Shown: one piece after another, positions 36,012 to 45,695 of the stretch
Numbering within the stretch: position 1 is the first letter of the stretch
Layout of the letters: each line of letters opens with the position of its first letter
NCBI GenBank assembly: GCA_963699835.1
Contig: CAVOVJ010000003.1
Coordinates: 1 to 64,000, forward strand
Direction: 5' to 3'
DNA length: 64,000 nt
Source of the DNA: BM003 sp963699835
GTDB taxonomy: Bacteria > Pseudomonadota > Gammaproteobacteria > Steroidobacterales > BM003
Program-made: the position numbers and the translations under genes
The notes under the pieces: generated by a model
The model's input: the letters and a program-made list of their open reading frames with translations, nothing else
Databases searched by the model: none
Told to the model about the DNA's origin: nothing

Positions 36012-37294
36012 TCAGACCCGGTTGTCCTCCTTGACGATCGCCTCGCGGATGACCCAGAAGCGATCCTGGCCCCAGGCCACGGTGTTGCCGTATTTCAGAC
36101 AGGGCACGCCCCACAGACCCAGTGCGGTCATGTCGTCGCGATGTCCCGCTACCCAGTCGCGCCAGCTCTCGCCGGTCAGCGCCTGCCTGGCCGATTGCCA
36201 GTCGAGTCCGGCCCGTGCCACTACTTTTCGCAGACCGCGCTCGCCCGCCACGTCGATCGCGTCGGCGGCGATGGCCGGCAGCAGCGAGGCAAAGAAAGCC
36301 TCGAGGGCGCTGCCGCCGCCCGCCCAGTGCGCCACTGCGTAGGCGCGCTCGATTCCCGGGCCGATCGGGTCGACGATATTGCCGAATGCGAGTCCGATTT
36401 TCTCGGCTTCGCGTTTGGCGTCCGTGAGAATGTAAACGCGTTTCGCTAGTGGCACTGCCATGCCGCGCATCACCATTGGCAATACTGGTTTCAGCTCCAG
36501 CTCGAGCCCATGGGCGGCTGCGAACCTCCGGGCCTGAAAGAAGCCGAGGTAGCTGTAGGGGCTGCGCGCCGAGAAAAAGTATTCGAGATTTCGCCGGTCA
36601 GCCGGATTGCCGATCGGGTCTAACAGGCCGCGCCAGGTGCGGTCGTAGTACACGGACTCGTGCACATCCCTGGCGAGCCCGAGTTCCAGCAGGCGTCGCT
36701 CCAGATGATCGAGCCGATCCAGGCCCCAGTACCACTCTCCGCCGTAGTAGAGCATCGCTGTTGCGTAATGCCCGAGTTTGTCGAGCAACGCCTCGTCGGC
36801 GCGGAGCCCGGATTTATCGCGCATCGGGTCAACGCTGTCCGCAACGTCCGCCGGACCAGTAGGCCGTTCCGATTGCGAGAGCCTCCTCGAAGAATTGTGC
36901 CGATCCGGTCCGCGCGACCAGTGCGCGGCTGGCCTTTTCCCGCTCGACCGGCGCGGCGCCCGGCACGATTTGCGGAAATTGCAGCCGATATAGTCGGGCG
37001 AGCCGTTTCGCGTCGGTCGCACTGTAGGCGGACAGCATATCGGGCGCCGGATACATCTGTCGCTGCAGCTTTTCGATCACATGCGGAATCACGGTCACGT
37101 TGAAGCGTTGTTGCAAATCCGGAGGGCTTGCAGCATCAAATGGCAGTATGGGTCGTCGACACGATGGAAATAATGAACCTCGTGTGGCCGGCGCGCATGC
37201 GCCGGCGCAATTCGGCAACATGACGTATGGCCCGGCGCCGCAGCGGGCTGGTGACAAAGCGGGTCAGCGCGGGTGTCAGTTTACGGTGCCGCAT
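36012..37294 (-). pseudogene. Tandem DsbA-like protein (three frameshifts)
   Basis: The best start is ATG 37294 (MRHRKLTPALTRF). A first DsbA/thioredoxin-like domain reads EVHYFHRVDDPYCHLMLQAL, then QRFNVTVIPHVIEKL. A second domain begins FFSARSPYSYLGFFQARRF, a sequence of HCCA-isomerase/FrnE-like DSBA proteins, and ends GLWGVPCLKYGNTVAWGQDRF. One-base losses near 37181-37184, 37119-37122 and 36852 split the gene into four frames. Restoring them gives one ~425-residue cytosolic protein. Neither domain has a CxxC, so it is more likely a glutathione-dependent isomerase-like enzyme than a disulfide oxidase. Confidence 0.75.
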
Positions 37295-37747
37295 ACACGG
37301 TTCACGTGTGGCCGATGTCGCACGATCGCGTATTACCCTTGCCGGTGCAATGAATGTCTTGCTCGACGCATGGTGCTGAAGGTGGTGGGCCGGAGTGAAT
37401 CAGTCTGCGGCGGCAGCCTGGTAGCCGGGTTTGGGTTGTCGCCGGGCAAGAACGTCTGCAGGCGACCGGCGCAACAGAGACGATGGCGCAGGTGGAGTGA
37501 GCACAGTACTCGCGGCGGCGGAGGATGCAATGTACTCCGGCCGCCTGTTACCTGCGGGTTGATTGGATTTTTGCAATGTCGATCGCCGTTTCTGGCTATC
37601 TATGCCTGCGAGCGGCGATGTCCGGCGGAAACGATGAAATCCTGTCGGCGCTTGCAAAAGATCAGCGCATCTCTATGCTGCGCGAGGAACAGGTTGCAAC
37701 TGTGGCGGATCGCGCCATTCTCCGCCGCGCAGGTCTGAGGTCAATCA
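37295..37747. other. Divergent intergenic region, DsbA-like / DUF885
   Basis: 453 bases. Several frames are open but none looks like protein. GAGG at 37736-37739 is the ribosome site for the gene at 37748. No terminator or repeat seen. Confidence 0.5.
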
Positions 37748-39477
37748 ATGCACAGGTATTTCATGGCTCTGGGCCTGGTGTTCGCAGCATCCCCGGCTGT
37801 GGCGATCGACGTTGATGAGACCGCCGCAAGCATAAATCGGCTCGCCGACCGCTACTACGATTTGGTCCTCGAGCGTGCTCCGGAAACCGCCTATTTTGCC
37901 GGCTTGGAAATAGAACGCCACGACGGTATCAGCGATAACTCGCCCGTTGCTCTGGCGCGCGCGGAAAGCGAGGACGATGCGCTGCTGGCCGAGCTGGCAG
38001 CGGTCGATCCGGCGTTGCTGCGCGGGCGGGTCGAGTGGATCACTTACGGGATTCTGGAGCAGGCGCTGGAGTCCTCTCGCGATCTCAGGGTTTGTCGCTG
38101 GCCGCTGTGGAACGTCAACCAGATGGACGGCTGGCAGCTCAATTACCCGCTCGTGGCGGACCTGCAGCCCGTTGGCAGTGACGAGCTTCGCGCGCAGGCG
38201 CTCGAACGGTTCGGAAAGCTGGCCGGGTACATCGACCAGGAGATCCTCAACCTGCGGCAGGGACTTGAAGCAGGTTATTCGGCACCGCAGTCGGTGGTGC
38301 GGCGGGTCATCGCCCAGGTTGATGGGTTGTGGCGAATGGCGCCTGCAGAATCGCCGTTCCTGTCGCCCGCCCGGCGAGACGGCTCGGTGGAATTCACCGC
38401 GGCGCTGGAGAAACTGACCAGCGAACAGATTCTCCCGGCAGTAAAGCGATACCATGATTTTCTGCTGAACACCTACCTCGAAGCGGCTCGGGAGGCGCTC
38501 TCCGTCACAGCGAACCCGGATGGCAGGGAGTGCTATGAGGCCTCTTTGCGCAGCTACACGACGCTCGGACGCAGCGGCGAGGAGGTCTATGCGCTTGGCC
38601 GCAGCACGGTCAGGAGGCGAACCGCACGAGGGTGATCGATCTCGGTCGTGCCGAATACGACCTCGATGACTTTGCCGCGGGCGTCATCGCCCATGTGAAA
38701 GACGACAAGTCGGACCATTTTGCAGACAAGGACGAGATGCTCGAATTCGCGCGTGCGGCCGTGGCGCGTGCCGAGGGCCGGCTGGACCAGTGGTTTGGAA
38801 TGAAGCCGACCCGGCCGGTCGTCGTCGAGCCCTATCCCGATTACCAGGAAGGCACCGGCGTGTCCTCGCGATACGAGCCGGGCAGCAAGGATCGGCCTGG
38901 CGTCTATCGGATCAACCGTGATCAGCCGCACAACAGCAGCAGGGGCGGTGCCGAGATTGTGGCCTTTCACGAGGCTTACCCGGGACACCACACGCAGATA
39001 GCGATTGCGCAGGACCGCGACGATCTCCATCGCATTACCGGGCTGGTTTTTTACTCGGGTTTTGGCGAAGGCTGGGCGCGCTATTCCGAGGCGCTGGCCG
39101 AGGAGATGGGTTTGTACCAGACCACGACAGCGCTGATCTCGCGCCGCGCATGGCCTGCGCGCGGCATGGTCGTCGATCCCGGTCTGCATCTGATGGGCTG
39201 GTCGCGCGACAAGGCACGCAAATTCATGGCTGAGTCGGGACGCTTTTCACCGGAGCAGCTCGATCAAATGGTCGACCGCATCGCTATTTTGCCCGGACAG
39301 CTGACTTCGTATGATTCGGGGGCACTGGAGATTTTTGCGCTGCGCCGCGAAGCGGAGACGGCGCTGGGCGATAAATTCGATATACGCGAGTTCCACAATC
39401 GGGTGCTGGAAAACGGCACGGTGCCGCTCAGGTTACTGCGCCGCCACGTCGCGGCCTGGCTGGCGCAGCCACAATGA
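37748..39477 (+). CDS. Exported DUF885 peptidase-like protein (one-base frameshift)
   Basis: ATG 37748 begins a signal peptide (MHRYFMALGLVFAASPAVA). The product is ~575 residues after one missing C near 38610 is restored, which turns GGTCAGGAGG into codons for V-Q-E-A-N-R-T-R. The second part has FHEAYPGHHTQIAIAQ, the HExxxxHH-type metal site of DUF885, and SGFGEGWARYSEALAEEMG. DUF885 proteins are predicted zinc-dependent peptidases with a large helical fold. The C-terminus (GALEIFALRREAE, LRLLRRHVAAWL) is also family-like. It lies upstream of DUF429 in the same orientation. Confidence 0.88.
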
Positions 39478-39529
39478 ACGGATTCACAACAGGCATTGTG
39501 GCTCGGTTGCACCTGCGCGGTTATCTGCC

Positions 39530-40267
39530 GTGACGGCCATCCGTGTCATTGGCGTGGATTGCGCCGCGCAACCGGCGAACGTCGGTCTCGCGCTCGCTGA
39601 GCTTGGTGCGAGGGGCGCGCGGATTGTCGAGGCAACGACGGGCCGCAACGAAGATCCGGCCACGCTGATTGCCGGGTGGCTGAAGGGCCGCCACAGCGGG
39701 CTGCTGGCGCTGGATGCGCCGCTTGGATGGCCGCTACCATTTGCGCAGTCGCTGGCCGGACACCGCGCCGGTGAGCCGATACTGGTAGAACCCAATGACG
39801 TCTTTCGCCGCTCGACCGATCGCTTCGTCAGGGCGACGGTCGGCAAGCAGCCGCTCGATGTCGCCGCCGACCGTATTGCCCGCGCGGCCCACGCCGCACT
39901 GCGTCTTCTCGCGCGGGTGCGCGAACTGTGCGGCCAGCCAGTACCGCTGATATGGGGTTGGGGGCATTTGCTCGAAATTGGTGCTATCGAGGTTTATCCG
40001 GCGGCGACATTGTCGGTGCGTGGTTTGCAATGCACAGGTTACAAGGGCAGGCATCAGCGCCACATCCGCGACGGACTGCTCGATGCCCTCGGCGACGAAC
40101 TCGAGATCGCCCCGGGCGTGGCGGCCGCAACCGAGAATGCCGACGCGTTCGATGCAATGTTGTGCGTTCTCGCCGGGCAGGATTTCTTGTCCGGACGCGC
40201 GATGCCGCCGGATAATCTGGAACTGGCGCGCCGAGGAGGGCTGGATCTGGGTGCGCCGTCCGGCTGA
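39530..40267 (+). CDS. DUF429 domain protein
   Basis: A GTG at 39530 starts TAIRVIGVDCAAQPANVGLAL, the RNase H-like beginning of DUF429. Further matches are GLLALDAPLGWP (second acidic residue), RSTDRFVRA, IEVYPAATL and a C-terminal ENADAFDAMLCVLAG with acidic residues. The 245-residue protein is predicted to be nuclease-like by fold, but no substrate is known. No strong ribosome site precedes it. It probably shares a message with DUF885. Confidence 0.85.
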   Translation: MTAIRVIGVDCAAQPANVGLALAELGARGARIVEATTGRNEDPATLIAGWLKGRHSGLLALDAPLGWPLPFAQSLAGHRAGEPILVEPNDVFRRSTDRFVRATVGKQPLDVAADRIARAAHAALRLLARVRELCGQPVPLIWGWGHLLEIGAIEVYPAATLSVRGLQCTGYKGRHQRHIRDGLLDALGDELEIAPGVAAATENADAFDAMLCVLAGQDFLSGRAMPPDNLELARRGGLDLGAPSG

Positions 40268-40301
40268 AATGCGGCCGGACTGATCGCCACGACTGCGCCA
40301 G

Positions 40302-40741
40302 TCAGCGCTTGATGGGGTCGACGCGAACTTCCAGCTCGGTGGGGTTTCCGCGGGTGATCACGGGATGCTGCTCGGTCGTAACAAACAGTAATCTGCCGCC
40401 GCTCTCGATACGTGCCTGGACGGCATAGCTCATCCTTTCGTCGATACGTGCGGGGTCGTATTCGAGCCGGAACGGCAGCGGCACCTGCAGCGGTCCGTAC
40501 AGAGTCTGTTCGGCGATCACCTGGCCGCGACGTCCATTTTCGAGACGTCTGCCAGCGTCACCCGTACCTGGGCGTCGTCCGGCAGCGCAATTCGCTGCAG
40601 GTAGAAAACGTTGCCTGTTACCGTGGCCATCGGTGTTGCCTCTTTGTTCATCGCGGATTCCGCGCTGTCGTCAGCCGCCCCGCAGGCGCCCAGCGCAACG
40701 GAAACGATGACGACAAGCATATGAGCGAGCCCCTTCTGCAT
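40302..40741 (-). CDS. YbaY-type lipoprotein (one-base frameshift)
   Basis: ATG 40741 (GGAG nine bases upstream) gives a lipoprotein signal with lipobox L-G-A-C at Cys20. The mature part reads GNVFYLQRIALPDDAQVRVTL and, after one lost A near 40521 (AAG read as AG), VIAEQTLYGPLQVPLPFRLEYD, then GGRLLFVTTEQHPVI. This is the YbaY/YscW-like beta-sandwich family of outer-membrane-associated lipoproteins. The two frames overlap as GTGA, which mimics translational coupling but the family match shows one protein. Function unknown. Confidence 0.85.
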
Positions 40742-40824
40742 GATGTTTGATTTCTCCCAGGTCGGCCGGACAATTGCGAGGGCCCGATTCTATCCCGTTG
40801 CGCTGCGCTTTTGCAAATCACGGT

Positions 40825-42825
40825 CTACAGTCGTCGCGCCACGTGCGGCGCCGGTCGCGGGTCGATCGATTGCGAGCGCGGGAAGTGCAGTGCAGGTCGA
40901 AATTCCTTCACCCCGGTTATCCGTGCCAGCGTTGCCTTGACCGTTGCGACATCGTCGTCGAAGTCGCCATGATGACGTGCGTGCGACGCATCCTTGTGCC
41001 CGATCGCGTTCATGTTGGGTGCAAGCACGTATTCGGCGAATCGTCGCTGCAACAGGGTCTGCAGGCCGCGGTCGCGCGCGACGAATTTGTCCAGTCCGAG
41101 TATCGGCTCGCCGTGCTCGCGCATGACCGGGATGCGTTGCCTGTCCTCAAAGGCATTCGACACCAGGTACAGCAGCGACTTGTTGTACAGGCGGGCACAA
41201 TGGTCGTCGCGCTCGGTATCGTCATTGAGATTGAACAGCGCGAACGTCGAGAGTTTGCGTGCATCGATGGCTGGAAAGTATGTCTGCCTGAATAATGACA
41301 TCGTGCATGCGGGCGCCCACAGGCTGCAGTGGCCGATGTGGAGTCCGTAACCCTGCGCACCTTGCATGGGGCCGCCATCGATGTTGCCGTCGCTGCACAG
41401 TAGCTGGATGAGCGGCGCGCAGAAGATGCTCCCGGCGCTGTGTCCCGCGACATGGATTTCGAGGTGGGGTTCGCGCGCGGCAAGTGCCGCGATTTCGGCA
41501 GCGACAAGTCGTGCGCCGCCGTCGTCGCGCGTGCTTGCGCGCAGCGCGTTCTCTTTCATTTCATCCCACTGCAGCTTGCCGGATAACACCCGGGCCAGCG
41601 GTTCGAGCGCGTCGTCGACCCGGTCCAGCATGAAATCCTTGGCGTCGCCGAGTATGCCTTCGCTGCGCCGGCGCCGCAGCGAGTCGTCGAGGATATTCCT
41701 GATCGTGCTCCAGAAGTCCGTGTTCCAGATAAACGCGACCGGATACACCTGCGACCCACGCAGTGCCTCGAGATAGTTCTCCACTCTCTGGATGGCATTC
41801 TTTTCGGCGACGAGGCCGCCATGCGCGTACAGCAACAGGCGCTTGCGCCGCCAGTTTTTGGTGATGCGGGGGAAATGTCTGCGGAAGATGTCCTCGACAA
41901 CGCGCCGGTCATTGCCGAACGTCCCGTTTTGCCGCAATGCGCCGTCGTTGCCGATGCTGATGAGGTGCGGACGAATATCCTCGAACGCGAGACTGGTCGT
42001 CGCGATGCCGGTGCTGCGGCCGGCCACGATGTCGCTGTCCAGCATTCGAATGGGTGCGCCGAGCCTGGCAACCCAGACGTCCATGCCGTTGTCGAGCCAG
42101 TCGGAATAGGAGATCTGACCGAATCCGCCTTTGCCCCAGGCCGGACCCCAGGAGTTCTGAATCCAGAAGCCATCCTCGTCATAGGCAACGATCGCAAACG
42201 CGTGCCCGCCGAGCAGGCGCCGGTGTTGCGGAATATTGCCGTCGCCACCGACCCGGTTCCACCCGCTATGGACAATTGCCGTGGCAAACAGAATCCCGAC
42301 TTCCGCAAGTGCCGCATGCATCGCCACCAGGTCCTTGTGATTGACCCGGAAATAGGCGCCGAGGGGCCGTTGCGCGGCGTTGCGGCTGCGCCTGACACCG
42401 AGCCGCATATCGCGCTCGCCCTCGACGTGCGGCCAGAGCGATTCGGCGCAAACGCCGTGTTTGTGCCAGCCTTTCATGGCGCCGCGTGCGCTCGATCCTT
42501 CGTATTCCTCGCCCGGCCATTCGTCATAGCGTCTTGCCATTTCATAAAGCATCCGCGCGCTGACGTTCTCCTGGTCGGGGTCGATTCGCCGGTTTCTCAG
42601 CAGGTAATGACACACCGCAGCCAGTGCGAATCCGGTGCAGGCGCCTTCCGTGCCCTGATCCAGTACCGGCGGGTCGCATTTCAGATACTGGTCGAGCGGG
42701 ACGCGCGGAGGAACCTCCACCAGCGTTGGCTGAAACATCTGGTCGCGAAAATCGATACCATCGGGGCGCGCATCAAACCGCCGCCGCGCGGCCTTGTTTG
42801 GGGTACCTGAGCGCTTTTTCGCCAT
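40825..42825 (-). CDS. Papain-like protease / alpha-beta hydrolase fusion
   Basis: ATG 42825 follows CGGAG; longer upstream extension to 44820 is antisense to real genes. The 666-residue protein has two catalytic halves. Residues ~50-260 are a C1 papain-like protease: QGTEGACTGFA with Cys63, GGHAFAIVAYDE with His208, WIQNSWGPAWGKGGFG with Asn224. Residues ~325-560 look like an alpha/beta hydrolase: LLLYAHGGLVAEKNA as the HG oxyanion turn and HVAGHSAGS with nucleophile Ser463. No signal peptide is present, so it acts in the cytoplasm. I know no standard name for this fusion. The last 40 residues are basic. Confidence 0.85.
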   Translation of the reverse strand: MAKKRSGTPNKAARRRFDARPDGIDFRDQMFQPTLVEVPPRVPLDQYLKCDPPVLDQGTEGACTGFALAAVCHYLLRNRRIDPDQENVSARMLYEMARRYDEWPGEEYEGSSARGAMKGWHKHGVCAESLWPHVEGERDMRLGVRRSRNAAQRPLGAYFRVNHKDLVAMHAALAEVGILFATAIVHSGWNRVGGDGNIPQHRRLLGGHAFAIVAYDEDGFWIQNSWGPAWGKGGFGQISYSDWLDNGMDVWVARLGAPIRMLDSDIVAGRSTGIATTSLAFEDIRPHLISIGNDGALRQNGTFGNDRRVVEDIFRRHFPRITKNWRRKRLLLYAHGGLVAEKNAIQRVENYLEALRGSQVYPVAFIWNTDFWSTIRNILDDSLRRRRSEGILGDAKDFMLDRVDDALEPLARVLSGKLQWDEMKENALRASTRDDGGARLVAAEIAALAAREPHLEIHVAGHSAGSIFCAPLIQLLCSDGNIDGGPMQGAQGYGLHIGHCSLWAPACTMSLFRQTYFPAIDARKLSTFALFNLNDDTERDDHCARLYNKSLLYLVSNAFEDRQRIPVMREHGEPILGLDKFVARDRGLQTLLQRRFAEYVLAPNMNAIGHKDASHARHHGDFDDDVATVKATLARITGVKEFRPALHFPRSQSIDPRPAPHVARRL

Positions 42826-43038
42826 GCTCTTGCTCCGGACAGGCGCGGACCGGCGTGGTCCGCACAAATAACGCACATGGTAAAAAGGTAGTCGAGCAGC
42901 TCGACTGCCACCAGTGCGGGCGGATGATTGCCAGCGCGAGCGTCGAATTGGCGGCGCAAGCCACCGTGTCCATAACGTCCTGCGGGGGCTGGGGCAATCA
43001 AGGTGTGACGATACTTTTTCCCCGTCCTCGCGTCGGGA

Positions 43039-44691
43039 ATGGTCTGTGGTGGAGAGATTTGTGGGGCCTCGAACTTGAACAGGCAGCGCTTTACCGGTGG
43101 CCGGCTGATTGTCGCGGTGACATCGCTCCTGTTGGCGCCGCCGTCGTTTGCGGTCGAACCGACGCTGGATTCCTACCGCCGCGGTCTTGAACTGGTCCAG
43201 CAGAGTCTGTCGGCCATCGGCGGTGAGGCTGCGTTGGCTGCCGGCATTACGCTGCATGGCGAAGGTGTCGTCGATCTGGCGACCCGCCTGCAGGGAATGA
43301 GTCCGGTCGACCCCGGGCAATTCGCCGTGCGCGAGAGACTGACCCTCGACTCCGTTTCCGGCCAGGCGGCGTTCGAGTCGGATTCCCATGTAAACGCCGA
43401 TGTGGTTGAGCGAGTACGTTTTCTGTTCGAGCCGGACAGGCCGGCGTTGCTGGCGGACTTCGTCAACGCGGCTGCTTTCTGGCTCCCGGCTGTCGACAGT
43501 ATCGAAGAACGACGCCGCTATGCGCGCATGGTGCCGCAGATGCTGCTGCTCGATGCGCTCGATCATCGTCAGACGATTCGTTACCTGGGTCGCCGCAGCA
43601 TCGATGGTCTCGACCGCGACACCGTTACCTACTCGCTGCCGGAGGGCGTCAGCCTGAGTCTGTATATCGACCCGGGCACGCGGCGGCCGGTAGCGGTCGA
43701 ATACCTGCTGGACATGCCTGCCCGCGGCGATACGACCGTGCGCTGGAAATATGATGCGTGGCGCACTGTCGCCACGATTGGCGCTTACCCACAGGGTTAC
43801 GAGATCACGCTCGGCGGGCGGTTGCTGAAAAAGGTCCGCTACACATTTATCCGGGCCGGCGTCGATCGCGACCTGCTGCGGTTGCCGGACCATTTTGTGT
43901 TGCCCGCGTTGCCCGACGTTGACGGCGATCGCGTGGAGCCGGCGCAGCCGCGGATTCGCGAGCTGGCGGATGGCGTTTACGTCGTGCCCAATATTCGGGC
44001 GGGGTTTCACCCGTTGATCGTCGAGTTCGCTGATTTTCTGGCCGTGGTCGATGCTCCGGCCGGGTATTTCGAATTGCAGCAACTTCCCGCGAGGAACTGG
44101 GCAACCGGCGAAACCTCGAGTTCGGTCGGCCAAAGGCTGCTCGAGGTGATGCAGCGGGATTTTCCCGGCAAGCCGCCTCGTTACGTCGTACTGACCCATC
44201 ACCACGGCGATCATGCCGGAGGAATCCGGCCTTTCATCGCCGCGGGAGCGACCGTTATCGCCGCGCCGCAGACACTGCCGGTCATCGAGCGCACGGTGGC
44301 GGCGCGGGTCAGCCTGAATCCCGATGCACTGAGCGGCCGCGAGGAACTCGCGAAAAGCGAACCGGTCGTTGCCGAGAAACGGATCGCCGACGCCGGCAAC
44401 GAAATGCTGGTGATCAATGTCGGCGCCAATCCCCATGTCGAGGGGATGCTGGTGGTGTGGCTGCCGCGGCAGAAATTGCTGTACCAGTCTGATCTTTACA
44501 TGCCGGCGCCGATTGAGCGATTCCCGGACCGGGCGCGGGTGCCGGTAATGCGCTGGTTCGTGAACTGGCTCGACGCTTCGGGGCTGGTGCCCGATCAGAT
44601 CCGCTCTATGCACGGCCCCGGCGCGGTGACGCCGCAGCAGCTCGATATCATCCGAACGATGCCGGGAGACGAAGACCCGGCACGAGAATGA
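43039..44691 (+). CDS. Exported metallo-beta-lactamase-fold hydrolase
   Basis: The 550-residue protein has a signal peptide (core LIVAVTSLLLAPPSFA) from ATG 43039; TTG 43075 is an alternative start. The first half is a beta-rich domain of unknown role. The second half from ~residue 310 is an MBL fold with THHHGDHAGG near residue 384, the zinc-binding HxHxDH motif, and a later GANPHVEGMLVVWLP and LYQSDLYMP with Asp ligand. It should hydrolyse a small molecule, perhaps an ester or sulfate, in the periplasm. It is followed 41 bases later by the exported methyltransferase-like gene. Confidence 0.88.
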   Translation: MVCGGEICGASNLNRQRFTGGRLIVAVTSLLLAPPSFAVEPTLDSYRRGLELVQQSLSAIGGEAALAAGITLHGEGVVDLATRLQGMSPVDPGQFAVRERLTLDSVSGQAAFESDSHVNADVVERVRFLFEPDRPALLADFVNAAAFWLPAVDSIEERRRYARMVPQMLLLDALDHRQTIRYLGRRSIDGLDRDTVTYSLPEGVSLSLYIDPGTRRPVAVEYLLDMPARGDTTVRWKYDAWRTVATIGAYPQGYEITLGGRLLKKVRYTFIRAGVDRDLLRLPDHFVLPALPDVDGDRVEPAQPRIRELADGVYVVPNIRAGFHPLIVEFADFLAVVDAPAGYFELQQLPARNWATGETSSSVGQRLLEVMQRDFPGKPPRYVVLTHHHGDHAGGIRPFIAAGATVIAAPQTLPVIERTVAARVSLNPDALSGREELAKSEPVVAEKRIADAGNEMLVINVGANPHVEGMLVVWLPRQKLLYQSDLYMPAPIERFPDRARVPVMRWFVNWLDASGLVPDQIRSMHGPGAVTPQQLDIIRTMPGDEDPARE

Positions 44692-44732
44692 CGGTTTTGC
44701 ACCAGTAAAGACGCTATGCGGAGTTCGCTGAT

Positions 44733-45590
44733 ATGAAAACCTACAAAGCTGTTCTTGCCCTCGCCGCCCTGCTGGCCGCGTTTGCGGCGCAGGGTGCGTT
44801 CGCCCAGGATATCGGCGCACGCCTCGACGCCGCGATCGCCGGCGAACATCGCAGCGCCCAGAACCGTGCGCGCGACGTCTATCGTCATCCTAAGGAAACG
44901 CTTCTGTTCATGGGGCTCGAACCCGATCTGACGGTGGTCGAGATCTGGCCGGGTGGTGGCTGGTACAGCGATATCCTGGCTCCCGTATTGAAACCCGACG
45001 GTATCTATTACGCCGCATCCTTCGCGTCGTCCGCCGACAATTCACAGCAGTGGCGGATAGACGCGCACAAGCGCTATATGAAAAAGCTCGAGGCCAGCCC
45101 GGGGGCGTTCGATCATGTCGTCGTGACAGAGCTGTCCGTGCCCGAGCGCACGACGGTCGCCCCGCCGGGAAGCGTCGATATGGTGCTGACGTTTCGCAAT
45201 GTCCACAACTGGATGAAAGGCGAATATGCAGAAGAGATGTTCGCGGTGTTCGATCGCATGATCAAACCCGGTGGCGTGCTTGGCATCGTCGAGCATCGCG
45301 CAAAGCCCGGAACTTCGATCGACGCGATGAAGCAGAGTGGTTATGTGACCGAGGCGCATGTCATCGCGTTGGCCGAGGCAGCGGGCTTCGTGCTCGAGGC
45401 AAGATCGGATATCAATGCCAACCCCGCCGATACCACCGATCATCCGGCCGGGGTCTGGACATTGCCACCCAGTCTGCGCCACTGCCGTGGCATGGATGAC
45501 GGCCCGGCCAAAGACTCCTGCGTCAATGTGTACACCGACATTGGTGAGTCGGACCGCATGACATTGAGATTCCGCAAGCCGGTGGGCTGA
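44733..45590 (+). CDS. Exported class I methyltransferase-like protein
   Basis: The 285-residue product has a signal peptide (MKTYKAVLALAALLAAF..., cleavage at AFAQD). The mature domain has a Rossmann-type methyltransferase fold: VVEIWPGGGWYSDILAPVL as motif I, GSVDMVLTFRNVHNW as motif IV-V and GGVLGIVEHRAKPG in the later strands. S-adenosylmethionine is not known in the periplasm, so an exported form is puzzling. Similar signal-peptide-bearing proteins exist in many proteobacteria. The C-terminal 50 residues have two Cys (CRGMDD, CVNVYTD). It may act on another ligand. Confidence 0.85.
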   Translation: MKTYKAVLALAALLAAFAAQGAFAQDIGARLDAAIAGEHRSAQNRARDVYRHPKETLLFMGLEPDLTVVEIWPGGGWYSDILAPVLKPDGIYYAASFASSADNSQQWRIDAHKRYMKKLEASPGAFDHVVVTELSVPERTTVAPPGSVDMVLTFRNVHNWMKGEYAEEMFAVFDRMIKPGGVLGIVEHRAKPGTSIDAMKQSGYVTEAHVIALAEAAGFVLEARSDINANPADTTDHPAGVWTLPPSLRHCRGMDDGPAKDSCVNVYTDIGESDRMTLRFRKPVG

Positions 45591-45695
45591 CCCGCGTAGC
45601 TGCGCCAATTCGCGATTCCATGGTGTTAAGCGGAGCGATCAGGCAGGCCCGATGTCTGCTAAGCTCCGCCGAGGAGTGGCCGCCGACGAGTGGGC

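Noticed and set aside
37100..37738. Plus-strand open frame of 212 codons
   Set aside because: It overlaps the DsbA-like gene on the other strand, is rich in Cys and Arg, and shows no family similarity.
40517..40520. Two separate translationally coupled genes at the YbaY locus (GTGA overlap)
   Set aside because: Both pieces match one continuous YbaY-type domain; restoring a single A joins them.
42826..44820. Minus-strand open frame extending the papain/hydrolase gene to 1331 codons
   Set aside because: It is antisense to the metallo-beta-lactamase-fold gene, lacks protein-like composition, and ATG 42825 has its own ribosome site and a family-like start.
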